From Lachnospiraceae bacterium (GTDB lineage Bacteria > Bacillota > Clostridia > Lachnospirales > Lachnospiraceae): DNA of 64,000 bases. Within the stretch, counting starts at the first letter, position 1. Every line of letters begins with the position of its first letter. The notes under the pieces were generated by a model, which saw only the letters and a list, made by a program, of their open reading frames with translations, ran no database searches and was not told the DNA's origin. A program made the position numbers and the translations under genes. Positions 56,459 to 64,000 of this stretch are shown piece after piece. Location of the stretch: NCBI GenBank assembly GCA_021203305.1, contig JAJQBK010000041.1, forward strand, positions 84,151-148,150. Reading direction: 5' to 3'.

Positions 56459-57553
56459 ATGGAACAAATACAGCCCAACCGTATGGACAGAGGCTTTTTT
56501 CGATATCAGAAGGAATTTGAGGACAAGGCTCTGGAGGTGCTGCGCTCCGGCTGGTATGTGCTGGGGAAGGAGGTTTCCTCCTTTGAGAGGGAATTCGCCG
56601 CCTGGTGCGGCAGCCAATACTGCGTGGGCGTGGGCAGCGGCCTGGACGCTTTGTGGATGGCTTTCCGGGTGCTGGGAATCGGTCCGGGAGATGAAGTGCT
56701 GGTGCAGGGCAACACCTACATTGCCAGCGTCATGGGCATCACCATCAACGGCGCCACTCCGATTTTCGTGGAACCGGATGAATACTATCAGATTGACCCC
56801 GCCAGGCTGGAAGCTCTGATCACCCCCAGGACGAAAGCCATTCTGGTGGTGCATCTTTACGGTCATAACGCCAAAATGGATGATGTCGTCAGCCTCTGCC
56901 GCAAATATCATCTGCGACTTGTGGAGGACTGCGCCCAGTCCCACGGCTCCGCCTTCCGGGGGCAGAAATCCGGCACCTTCGGCGACATCGGCTGCTTTTC
57001 CTTTTACCCATCCAAAAATCTGGGAGCCTTCGGCGACGGCGGCGCCATTGTCACAGATAATGAGCAGATTGCCGCCGACTTTAAGGTTCTGCGCAACTAC
57101 GGCAGCGAAAAGCGGTATTACAATAAAATCGTCGGCGCCAACTCCCGTCTGGACGAGCTTCAGGCCGGCCTTCTGAGAGTGAAATTATCCCACCTGGACG
57201 AGATCAACAGGGAACGCCGGCGTCTGGCCAGCCGCTACAGCACTCAGATTCGAAACGACAAAATCATTCTGCCGAAGGAACGCCCCGACACGCACAGCGT
57301 CTGGCACCAGTATGTGATCCGCTGCAGCGACCGGGAGGCTCTGATCAGGCACCTGGAGGAGCGGCAGATCGGCACTATCATCCATTACCCGATCCCTCCC
57401 CACCTTTCCGAGGCCTACCAGTACCTCGGCTATGGTCCGGGAAGCTTCCCCATTACCGAGCGGTTTGCCAATGAGGTTCTGTCCATTCCCATGTATAACG
57501 GCATGAGTGAGGAAGAACAGGAACGGGTCATCGACGCGTTAAACAGCTTCTGA
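56459..57553 (+). CDS. DegT/DnrJ/EryC1-type sugar aminotransferase
   Basis: This 364-residue PLP enzyme has the cofactor lysine Lys186 in FYPSKNLGAFGDGGAI, plus VGVGSGLDALWMAFRVLGIG and VEDCAQSHGSAFRGQKSG. It probably converts a dTDP-3-keto-6-deoxyhexose to the 3-amino sugar, as FdtB/QdtB do. The FdtA/QdtA-like ketoisomerase downstream would supply that substrate. GGG precedes the ATG in a weak ribosome site. Confidence 0.92.
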   Translation: MEQIQPNRMDRGFFRYQKEFEDKALEVLRSGWYVLGKEVSSFEREFAAWCGSQYCVGVGSGLDALWMAFRVLGIGPGDEVLVQGNTYIASVMGITINGATPIFVEPDEYYQIDPARLEALITPRTKAILVVHLYGHNAKMDDVVSLCRKYHLRLVEDCAQSHGSAFRGQKSGTFGDIGCFSFYPSKNLGAFGDGGAIVTDNEQIAADFKVLRNYGSEKRYYNKIVGANSRLDELQAGLLRVKLSHLDEINRERRRLASRYSTQIRNDKIILPKERPDTHSVWHQYVIRCSDREALIRHLEERQIGTIIHYPIPPHLSEAYQYLGYGPGSFPITERFANEVLSIPMYNGMSEEEQERVIDALNSF

Positions 57554-57671
57554 AGCCCAATACTGAAAATACGATAAAGACTGATCGCGGCGCCTGGCTG
57601 CGCTGATGATTTTTGACCTGTGCTATCCGGCGGAAACGTCCGGCTATTTCGAAAACGCCTTGCGCGTGCAC

Positions 57672-57718
57672 CGTCTCAATCATAATTTTAATTAAAAAAT
57701 GATTGAGGCGCATACACC
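57672..57718. repeat. dispersed short repeat, copy 2 (see 45110)
   Basis: This copy folds: CTCAATCAT (57675-57683) pairs with ATGATTGAG near 57699-57707. It shares its first 21 bases and its end with the copy before mntP. It lies in the 185-base gap between the aminotransferase and ketoisomerase genes. Confidence 0.75.
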
Positions 57719-57738
57719 AGCGGCTTTGAGGTTATTTT

Positions 57739-58167
57739 ATGAAAAAATTAGAGGAACAGTACAGAATACTGGAATTTCCGGATTTCGGCGATGAGCGCGG
57801 CAATCTGGTGGTCATCGAGGGGGAAAATCAGATTATTCCCTTCGATATCAGAAGAGTATTTTACATATATGGCTCCGACGCGGAGGTCATTCGTGGCAGA
57901 CACGCCAACCGCAGAACGCGGTTTGTCATGATCAATGTGGCCGGGAAAAGCAAGGTGCGTATGACCAACGGCCGGGAAAGCGTCGTTGTGGAGCTGAACC
58001 GCCCCCGCATGGGCCTTTATCTGGACACCATGGTGTGGAAGGATATGTATGAGTTCTCGCAGGATTCCATCCTGCTGGTGCTCTGCTCTGAGCATTATGA
58101 CGGCAGCGAGTATATCCGGGATTATGACGCATATCTGCGGGAAATCAGTGAAGAGCAGAATATCTGA
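57739..58167 (+). CDS. dTDP-4-keto-6-deoxyhexose 3,4-ketoisomerase-like (FdtA/QdtA)
   Basis: This 142-residue cupin has the QdtA-type core RVFYIYGSDAEVIRGRHANRRTRFVMINVAGKSKV, where His and Arg form the active site. It then has LDTMVWKDMYEFSQDSILLVL. It would shift the keto group from C4 to C3 for the adjoining aminotransferase. It stands 185 bases after that gene and before a GT2 glycosyltransferase, so a modified sugar is probably transferred to a lipid carrier or cell-surface polymer. Confidence 0.88.
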   Translation: MKKLEEQYRILEFPDFGDERGNLVVIEGENQIIPFDIRRVFYIYGSDAEVIRGRHANRRTRFVMINVAGKSKVRMTNGRESVVVELNRPRMGLYLDTMVWKDMYEFSQDSILLVLCSEHYDGSEYIRDYDAYLREISEEQNI

Positions 58168-58231
58168 TTTCTACGCCGGAGATGACAGGTTTCATCCCAT
58201 AGCAGCCAAAAGACATAAAGGGGATTCTGAC

Positions 58232-59208
58232 ATGAGTAAAATTTCAATCGTTGTGCCGGTATACTACAATTCCGACACCCTGATGTTATTATATGAGGAT
58301 ATGAAAGCCAAAATTCTGGAGCAGCTTGGCGATTACGAGCTCGTTTTCGTGGATGACGGCTCCGGGGACAATTCCTGGGAAATCATGAATCAGATCCGGG
58401 AAATGGACGCCAACGTCCAATGTGTGAAGCTGTCCCGCAATTTCGGCGAGCACGCCGCTCTTTTAGCGGGGCTGAACGTATGTACCGGGGACTGCGCGGT
58501 CACCAAACAGGCCGATCTGCAGGAGGACAGCGAGATCATTCTGGAAATGTATGAAAGCTGGAAAAAAGGCAACAAGGTGGTGCTGGCCGTCAGGGAAGAG
58601 CGGGACGAAAACCCGGTCAAGGTTTTTTTGCCAATATGTACTACTCCATTGTGCGCAAAACCATCAACAAAAATATGCCCGAGGGCGGCTGCGACTGCTA
58701 CCTTCTCGACCGGCAGGTCATCGGCGTACTGCAGCTTTTAAATGAGAAAAATTCCTCCCTGACTCTGCAGGTGCTGTGGGCCGGCTTCCAGACCGACTAT
58801 GTATATATTCACCGCAGAGACCGGGAAATCGGCAAATCCCGCTGGACCTTCTCCAAAAAATTCAAGCTGGTACTGGACTTCATGATGAGCTTTTCCTATT
58901 TTCCCATCCGGATGATGAGCTTCGTGGGGATTGTTTTCAATATCCTCGCCATCATTCTGCTGATTCAGGTACTGGTGGAGAAATTCACTGTCGGAACACC
59001 CATCGCCGGCTGGAGCTCCCTGATGTGCGTTGTGCTCATCTCCGCCGGTCTGATTCTGATGATGCTGGGCATTCTTGGAGAATACCTGTGGCGCGCCCTG
59101 GATGCAGCCCGGACACGTCCGCCGTTTATCATTGACGAGGTGAAAAAATCTGAGGCAGCAGCGCCCGAAGATATTACTGTAACATCCGCAAGCAACACAC
59201 AGAGATAA
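58232..59208 (+). pseudogene. GT2 glycosyltransferase (GtrB/ArnC-like), frameshifted
   Basis: The first frame gives the GT-A start SIVVPVYYNSDTLMLLYEDM, the nucleotide-sugar Asp motif VFVDDGSGDNSW and VKLSRNFGEHAALLAGL, then breaks at a run of seven Ts (58623-58629). The second frame, one base off, continues with NMYYSIVRKTINKNMPEGGCDCYLLDRQ, IHRRDREIGKSRWTFSKKFKL, and two transmembrane helices to 59208. One extra T would restore a 326-residue membrane glycosyltransferase. The break could be a real mutation, a slipped tract or an assembly error. It would add a sugar to undecaprenyl phosphate. Confidence 0.85.
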
Positions 59209-59211
59209 TAC

Positions 59212-60718
59212 GATGAAATCAGAATGAAAAAGCTCCCGCTTCTTGTGCTCACGCTTCAATGATTTATAAATGGTTTTCCGGACCGCATAGGAAATCGCTT
59301 TTTTCTCTCCGACCAGCACCAGGACCTTCTTGGCCCGCGTGACGCCTGTGTACAGGAGATTGCGCTGCAGCATGACATAATGGCTCATGGTGAACGGCAT
59401 CACCACAATGGGATATTCGGAGCCCTGCGCTTTGTGAATTGTCGTGGCATAGGCCAGCACCAGCTCGTCCAGCTCCGTTACATCGTAGATAACCTCGCGG
59501 CTGTCACTCCCTGACGGCGTTCCGTCAGAAAAGTCGACAGCCAGTTCCCCATCCTCTGTATCCACGCGGGTAATGATCCCTATGTCCCCGTTAAAGACTT
59601 CCTTATCATAATCGTTTTTAATCTGCATGACTTTATCATGCAGCCGGTACTGTGTGCCGCCGCGCTTCAGGAAAACATTGGTCGGATTCATGGCTTCCTG
59701 CAGGAGCTGATTTAAATTCGCCGCCCCACAGACGCCTCGCTGCATGGGCGTCAGCACCTGAATATCACGAAAAGCATCCGCATGATAATAACCCGGAAGG
59801 TTTTGTGTACAGTATTTCACCACCAGATCAGCGGTTTCCGAAAAATAAAAAGGGGGAAGATAGATGGCCTCCTCGTCCTTTATCACATCAGACACCCGCA
59901 GCATTTCATCCAGCGTGATTTCCAGCTCCGGTGCCTCCACCTCCAGCAGCTTCACCGCCGTGTCAATCAGCTGCTCCCGGACGGCATAGCAGTGGCCGCT
60001 CTCGGACAGTTTATTCAGCGTATAAAGAATACCGCTGCGCAGACGGATAAAACGGTCTTTTTCAATGCCCAGCTTTTCCGCGATCTGGTCAGCCGTCTTA
60101 AATCCGATCCCCCAGATATCATCCGCCAGCCGGTATGGGTTCTCCTCCACGATCTTGATACTGTCATTTCCGTATGTCTTATAAATTCTCGCGGCGTGGG
60201 CAGTGCTGACGTCATGGCTCTGCAGGAAAAGCATGATATTCTTAATTTCTTTCTGCTCCTGCCAGCCCTGTTTGATGCGCTCCACCCGCTTTTGGCCGAT
60301 GCCTTCCACCTGAATCAGGCTGTCCGGATCGGTCTCAATCACTTCCAGCGTATCCTTGCCGAATTTCTGCACGATACGCTTCGCAAACTTCGGGCCGACA
60401 CCTTTAATCAGGCCGCTGCCCAGATATTTTTCAATACCGTAGGTTGTCGCGGGGAGTGTTTCCTCCCATTTCTCCGCGGAAAACTGTCTGCCATACAAAA
60501 TGCTTGCCCCCGGCAACCATTTTGCATACTTAGGCATATTTGCCATCAATCCGCCACTGCCCCTGCATGGTCAGGACAGAGCCGACATGGACATCCGGCA
60601 TATTTCCGACCACCGTCACCAGATCATGGAAGCTCTTGGCGCGGCACTTGATTACAGAGAAGCCGTTCTCCGCATTCTGATATGTAATTCGCTCCACAAC
60701 ACAGCGGAGATGATCCAT
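59212..60718 (-). pseudogene. recD2: recD2-type helicase, decayed
   Basis: The N-terminal OB-part (MDHLRCVVERITYQNAENGFSV) starts at 60718 but the frame breaks at a 43-bp insertion (60493-60535). The second frame gives the helix-hairpin-helix part (KGVGPKFAKRIV, GIGQKRVERIKQGW) and DIWGIGFKTADQIAEKLG. It then jumps in frame from YFSETA to DLVVKYC, losing about 250 residues with Walker A/B and the motor core. The C-terminal part (IHKAQGSEYPIVVMPF, NLLYTGVTRAKKVLVLVG) remains. The original stop is gone: the frame runs on antisense to the glycosyltransferase. Confidence 0.88.
60493..60535. repeat. 43-bp palindromic insertion in recD2
   Basis: ATACAAAATGCTTGCC and GGCAACCATTTTGCATAC pair over 14 of 16 bases around CCC. 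Removing it restores the recD2 frame (KY joined to GRQFS). ATA occurs at both edges, a possible 3-bp target duplication. Confidence 0.75.
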
Positions 60719-60722
60719 GAAA

Positions 60723-60893
60723 TCAGCCTCCTGTCAGTCCTCTTTTGTTCTTTCCGGCTTTTCGGTCACAGTCTCTCCCATAGCGGACAGGCCGACTGCG
60801 TGGCCCGTTCAGCCGCAGCTCCGAATTGCTCAGAATCCCGTCCAGTGCTGAGAAATCTGTGTAATGATATAGAATATTCTGATTGCCCCGCAT
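60723..60893 (-). pseudogene. N-terminal stub of a DUF2971-like protein
   Basis: The 56-codon frame begins LYHYTDFSALDGILSNSELRLNGPRS after nine residues, as in DUF2971 proteins of about 250 residues. It then loses homology and stops four bases before the recD2 start. The truncated gene may still supply the recD2 ribosome site (AGGAGG). Confidence 0.5.
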
Positions 60894-60906
60894 ATGATAT
60901 CCCCGA

Positions 60907-61299
60907 TTAAAAACGAATCACTTTAGGTTCATCCGTAAAAGAAGAGATGGTTGCCGTCACATCCTTCAGATAAAACACTTCCGTATTCCCATCGTCCGCC
61001 TGGTACGATTTCTGCAAAGACGGATACGCGTCCAGCATACTCTGCCGAGCACATGTACGGTCATCCTCTACGGCTGTCGCCGCCACACGAATCCATTTGC
61101 CCTCCCCAAACGCGCAGATCTCAATTTTCTGGTTCTGATGCATCTGTTTTGACACATCCTTCACCTTGCCTGTCTGGATATACAGCCTCCCCTCAAACTG
61201 ATGGATTGTCCCGAACGGGCGCACCCGCGGCTGATCGCCCTCCACCGTGGCCAGATAATATGTGCCGCATTTCTTCAAAAATTCCAATACTTCCTGCAT
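60907..61299 (-). CDS. pyridoxamine 5'-phosphate oxidase-like protein
   Basis: This 130-residue PNPOx-fold protein has TYYLATVEGDQPRVRPFGTIHQFEGRLYIQTGK and IEICAFGEGKWIRVAATAVED, the split-barrel flavin-binding pattern. Members use FMN, F420 or heme; the substrate here is unknown. GGAGG lies upstream of the ATG. It stands alone among gene fragments, 13 bases before a DUF2971 stub. Confidence 0.88.
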   Translation of the reverse strand: MQEVLEFLKKCGTYYLATVEGDQPRVRPFGTIHQFEGRLYIQTGKVKDVSKQMHQNQKIEICAFGEGKWIRVAATAVEDDRTCARQSMLDAYPSLQKSYQADDGNTEVFYLKDVTATISSFTDEPKVIRF

Positions 61300-61426
61300 G
61301 ATGACACCTCCTGTTTTACATCAACTGAATTTCTATAAACATCAACAAAATTTCCGGTATCAACCTTTTTTATATATTCGTCCATCCAGACTCCTCCATC
61401 CGCGTTTTCGTGATATGATTTTCATC

Positions 61427-61912
61427 TTATTCAACAGGAAACTCTGTCCCCATAACGTACATTGTACTCCGTGCATTTCCACTCTTTTTTAGAATATTCT
61501 TCTTAACAAGGGAACCAAGAACAGTCCTTGCCCTTCTGTCTGTCACATCCAGTAATCCTGCAATTTTTATGGTTGTACAACTTCCTTCTTTTCGGATATA
61601 TTCTATAATCGTTTGTTCCTGATCTGTCAGATCAGAACTTCCGGATTGTTCCGGATTTCCTTCCTTATTTCTTTGCACAGGAACGGATTTCCCCAAATTA
61701 TAATCAAAAGAATATGCACCATCCAATGGCACAACAATCCGAATCACATCATCTTTTCCCAAAAGCATGATTGCGGCAAGATTATAACCGCTTTCTCCCG
61801 TAACCATATCAGTCCCATAGAGCCCCGCGCTCTTTAACAATTCTTCATCTGTTAACCATTTCCAGACGTGTTCTCCTCCCGCATGGTTCACTGCCATCTG
61901 CCGGATTCTGGG
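61427..61912 (-). pseudogene. fragment of an AlbA_2-type DNA-binding protein
   Basis: The frame carries WLTDEELLKSAGLYGTDMVTGESGYNLAAIMLLGKDDVI, then jumps from AYSFDYNLGKSVP to a C-terminal winged helix (LTDQEQTIIEYIRKEGSCTTIKIAGLLDVTDRRARTVL). The N-terminal AlbA_2 domain and about 200 residues of the middle are missing. The ATG at 61897 could still yield a 156-residue product, but the fold looks broken. Confidence 0.6.
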
Positions 61913-61914
61913 AA

Positions 61915-62054
61915 TAATCTCCTGTGATTACGATTGTATCCTCCGGGCAAACCAGTTTATTACAGTTTTTTCGGATTCTCTCTTCATGCTTTCTCCAGAC
62001 TCTTCCAAACGAATCCATCGGTTTATTGGCCTGGAAGTTTTCTTTTTCCTGCAT
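61915..62054 (-). pseudogene. fragment of a metallophosphoesterase-like gene
   Basis: About 45 codons read NKPMDSFGRVWRKHEERIRKNCNKLVCPEDTIVITGDYS, matching the segment before and at the GD metal motif of small metallophosphoesterases. The DLHL start and all later motifs are missing. It follows the DUF1810 gene and fuses directly to the AlbA_2 fragment. Confidence 0.6.
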
Positions 62055-62058
62055 GTTC

Positions 62059-62490
62059 TCAAACCAGCCTTCCTAAAATCTGTAAGGTGCGTCTGTCCTT
62101 CTCTCCGCCAAAATATTTGTCCAGAACCTTCTGAAACACTGCTTCCCCCGGCGCAGCCTCCGCAAAAAGCGTCATGCAGGACTGCAGCTTTAAGTTATCC
62201 GGGAAACCCATGACACGCTCTGGATCAGATGATTCTATCTTAAGCAGCGCGTCACTGATCTCCAGCAGATGATCCCTGAGCAACGCATTCTGCATATAAG
62301 CCCTGGCTTCCCCTTCATCCGCAATCGAATAATATACAGCAATATCACTTCTTCCAAGCCCGATAATCTGTGGGAAAATATACCACATCCAGTGGCTTCT
62401 CTTCATACCGCTTTGAATCTCAGATAATGCTGTCTCATAGTCATTTTCCTGTGCTTTGATGAATCTGTCTAAATTGTATTCTTTATTCAT
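62059..62490 (-). CDS. DUF1810-family protein
   Basis: This protein of 143 residues has the DUF1810 pattern: LDRFIKAQENDYETALSEIQSGMKRSHWMWYIFPQIIGLG, followed by LLKIESSDPERVMGFPDNLKLQSCMTLFAEA. It is a helical protein of unknown function. I chose the ATG at 62488-62490, with AAGG seven bases upstream; a longer form would add 17 residues. Confidence 0.9.
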   Translation of the reverse strand: MNKEYNLDRFIKAQENDYETALSEIQSGMKRSHWMWYIFPQIIGLGRSDIAVYYSIADEGEARAYMQNALLRDHLLEISDALLKIESSDPERVMGFPDNLKLQSCMTLFAEAAPGEAVFQKVLDKYFGGEKDRRTLQILGRLV

Positions 62491-62740
62491 AATCTGCCTT
62501 ACTGGACACAACTGCCCGTCAACGAAATTTTTTCCGGTCAAAATTTATTATATCAGTTCATGTAGTATGAATGAAAATCACCGGATATCACGGCTGCAAA
62601 ATGCGCAATCATAATCCCATTCCTTGATCTCCGTTTCACTGAGAACCGCGCTGCACCGAAGGCGTTGTATATGTCAAAATCAAAAACGGACTCTGTTTTC
62701 GTGTCAATCTTCACGATCTTAACAGAATCTGCTTAACTCA

Positions 62741-63229
62741 TCAGACTTGCTCACCCGCCGCTTCTAATACATACCGCTCCACTGTGCCGCTGACATAGAA
62801 CCCTGCTCTTTTCATTTCTGAAAGAATTGGACGAATTTCCTGAACAAGACCCTCCTTTTTCGCTTTCAGCAAAACCCCAAGCGTGCCCGTAACCGTCAAT
62901 TCCAGATACTTCGCTGTTTTTTTAGCCGCATTATCGTCAATAATCACCAGATCAGCCTTTTGTTCCTGTGCAAGAATCATCACTTCAACTTCACCATCAT
63001 GCAGCTTTGCGCGGTACATTTTCTTTTCACTTATGTCCGTAATTGTGTCAACATAAATCCAGTCACCAGCGTTTTTTACCTGAGCGCATACTGCATCTTC
63101 TTTAGCTGTTATCTCATGATATACTGCCAGCGGAATATGGATTTCACCATATAACCTCTTCAAAAGCTCCAGCTGCCCAATCCCACAAAGAATAATCAAT
63201 GGCGTCGAATTCACAATTACCCTACGCAT
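62741..63229 (-). CDS. DUF3368/PIN-like putative toxin
   Basis: This 162-residue protein begins VIVNSTPLIILCGIGQLELLK and has HDGEVEVMILAQE and ADLVIIDDNAAKKTA, acidic positions of the PIN-like DUF3368 fold. It probably acts as an RNase toxin. The first conserved Asp is replaced by Asn, as is usual in DUF3368. Its start overlaps the UPF0175 gene by eight bases. Confidence 0.87.
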   Translation of the reverse strand: MRRVIVNSTPLIILCGIGQLELLKRLYGEIHIPLAVYHEITAKEDAVCAQVKNAGDWIYVDTITDISEKKMYRAKLHDGEVEVMILAQEQKADLVIIDDNAAKKTAKYLELTVTGTLGVLLKAKKEGLVQEIRPILSEMKRAGFYVSGTVERYVLEAAGEQV

Positions 63230-63476
63230 TGTTCATCTCCTTCAGGAACTCTTCTTCATTATCAAATTGAAAAACAGATATATGATTTTGTCCCAGATAG
63301 TCAATAAAATCTTCTTCTGACATTCCCGCTATCTGAGCACAATAACCTATGGACACTCCACTCTGCGTGTAATATCCAAGGGCAACTGCTTTCCTCACAA
63401 AGTTATTAGCATCTTCGACATTCATTTTCGTATCATAAAGGACTTCATCCGGTATGCTCACTGCTATCTGACACAT
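63222..63476 (-). CDS. UPF0175-family putative antitoxin
   Basis: This 84-residue protein has IAVSIPDEVL, AVALGYYTQSGVSIGYCAQIAGMSEEDFIDYLGQNHI, the UPF0175 pattern: a short strand followed by a helix-turn-helix. It directly precedes and overlaps the DUF3368 gene, the order of antitoxin then toxin. The operon is probably autoregulated. Confidence 0.88.
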   Translation of the reverse strand: MCQIAVSIPDEVLYDTKMNVEDANNFVRKAVALGYYTQSGVSIGYCAQIAGMSEEDFIDYLGQNHISVFQFDNEEEFLKEMNNA

Positions 63477-63650
63477 CTTTCATCACTCCCTTCACAATGT
63501 GAGACAATTTCAGTTTCCGGCTCTTATTATAGCAGAAATCCTCACGCGTTACACTACTTTTTTCCGTTTGCATAATTCTTTCACAAAACATGTACTTAAT
63601 ACAACTATACCCTTATCAGCATGAAATATGGTCGCCGTGAAAGCGGCAAA
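63477..63650. other. gap without recognised feature
   Basis: Part of the 371-base stretch 63477-63847 that lacks an intact gene. This portion is AT-rich and shows no convincing frame, hairpin or repeat. The rest holds a 27-codon DUF262-like stub. Confidence 0.6.
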
Positions 63651-63734
63651 TTAAAGATACCTTTTTGCTACCCGACAAAAATAAAGAGTATAACTGCCAA
63701 GATCGATTTGGCTAAGTATCGTATTTATTTCCAT
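63651..63734 (-). pseudogene. N-terminal stub of a DUF262-like protein
   Basis: An ATG at 63732-63734 with AAAGGAG nine bases upstream reads MEINTILSQIDLGSYTL, matching the start of DUF262 proteins (which go on to PEFQR). Here the sequence diverges immediately and stops after 27 codons. It is a truncated gene start with its ribosome site intact. Confidence 0.55.
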
Positions 63735-63847
63735 GGTAATATACTCCTTTCAAACCTCAAACCCAAAATCCGTAATCTTAAGCGTCCGTCATTTTCCCGA
63801 AACCGTCCTCACTGTCGTGGGTGGAATCCCATTAGGTGTCGTAATTT

Positions 63848-64000
63848 CTACCCCTGCTTCATCTCAACATCTGTCTGTCCTCCTGCATCCTTTTTTGCCT
63901 TACTTATCGCCTCCGCAATCTTCTTGTTTTTTCTCTCTAATTCTTCTCCCATGATTTCTCTAATGAACTCAACAGGATTAGCAACAGCTATTCCACTATT
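63848..64000 (-). CDS. C-terminus of an unrecognised protein (partial)
   Basis: The minus strand is open from the window edge to a TAG at 63848-63850, giving 50 codons. The peptide has a charged helical end (EFIREIMGEELERKNKKIAEAISKAKKDAG). It is not recognised, and the start lies outside the window. Confidence 0.5.
   Translation of the reverse strand, partial: NSGIAVANPVEFIREIMGEELERKNKKIAEAISKAKKDAGGQTDVEMKQG

Noticed and set aside
62542-62740. Minus-strand peptide fragments near the DUF1810 gene
   Set aside because: Short frames with no recognisable family and no start signal; too weak to report as a remnant.

Overview
The window looks like a chromosomal segment of a gut-type, spore-forming Lachnospiraceae/Clostridia bacterium. 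Supporting this are near-balanced base composition, strong GGAGG-type ribosome sites, spoVA sporulation genes, AraC-controlled ABC sugar importers without their own ATPase, a 2-hydroxyacyl-CoA dehydratase/activase set and many glycoside hydrolases. No rRNA, tRNA, CRISPR array or intact insertion sequence was seen. Most genes lie on the minus strand.

Region 1 (1-7719) is a raffinose/alpha-galactoside locus laid out like the streptococcal msm operon: a divergent AraC regulator, a binding lipoprotein, two permeases, a GH36 alpha-galactosidase and a partial protein that fuses a sugar-kinase-like P-loop domain to a GH13_18 sucrose-phosphorylase domain. Imported alpha-galactosides would be trimmed to sucrose, phosphorylated and phosphorolysed. 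The permease junction carries two 59-bp tandem duplications that create coupled mini-ORFs.

Region 2 (7880-12715) is an accessory block: a DUF234-type ATPase, an RNA ligase, a PIN/NYN-like putative nuclease, an XRE regulator and an unknown protein. Two transcription units in it start from near-identical promoters that overlap the same palindrome.

Region 3 (12784-39312) is a large polysaccharide-utilisation region. It holds a split transketolase, GH95 fucosidase, AGE-family sugar isomerase, heparinase-like lyase, GH2, GH39, GH88 unsaturated-uronyl hydrolase, an Lpl-type importer with a Tat-signal lipoprotein, a membrane AraC sensor, fucI and fucU, a further AraC regulator and a PfkB kinase. 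The set suggests a fucosylated, galactose- and uronate-containing glycan.

Region 4 (39347-47821) mixes small enzymes (NUDIX, methyltransferase, GNAT, Ogt, RdgB-like), a YhcG nuclease with an XRE partner, mntP behind a yybP-ykoY-like riboswitch, a HipA-like kinase, and fragments of broken genes (feoB, GH95, a serine recombinase, a winged-helix protein).

Region 5 (48013-59208) carries the activase/dehydratase trio with another mini-ORF linker, a SEC-C protein, LysR, a 21-residue peptide gene with its own terminator, spoVAE and spoVAD separated by a small gene and a roughly 190-nt inverted repeat, and a dTDP-amino-sugar set ending in a frameshifted glycosyltransferase.

Region 6 (59212-64000) is decayed: a recD2 pseudogene with a palindromic insertion and a lost motor core, several gene stubs, a PNPOx-like protein, a DUF1810 protein, a UPF0175/DUF3368 toxin-antitoxin pair and a DUF262 stub.
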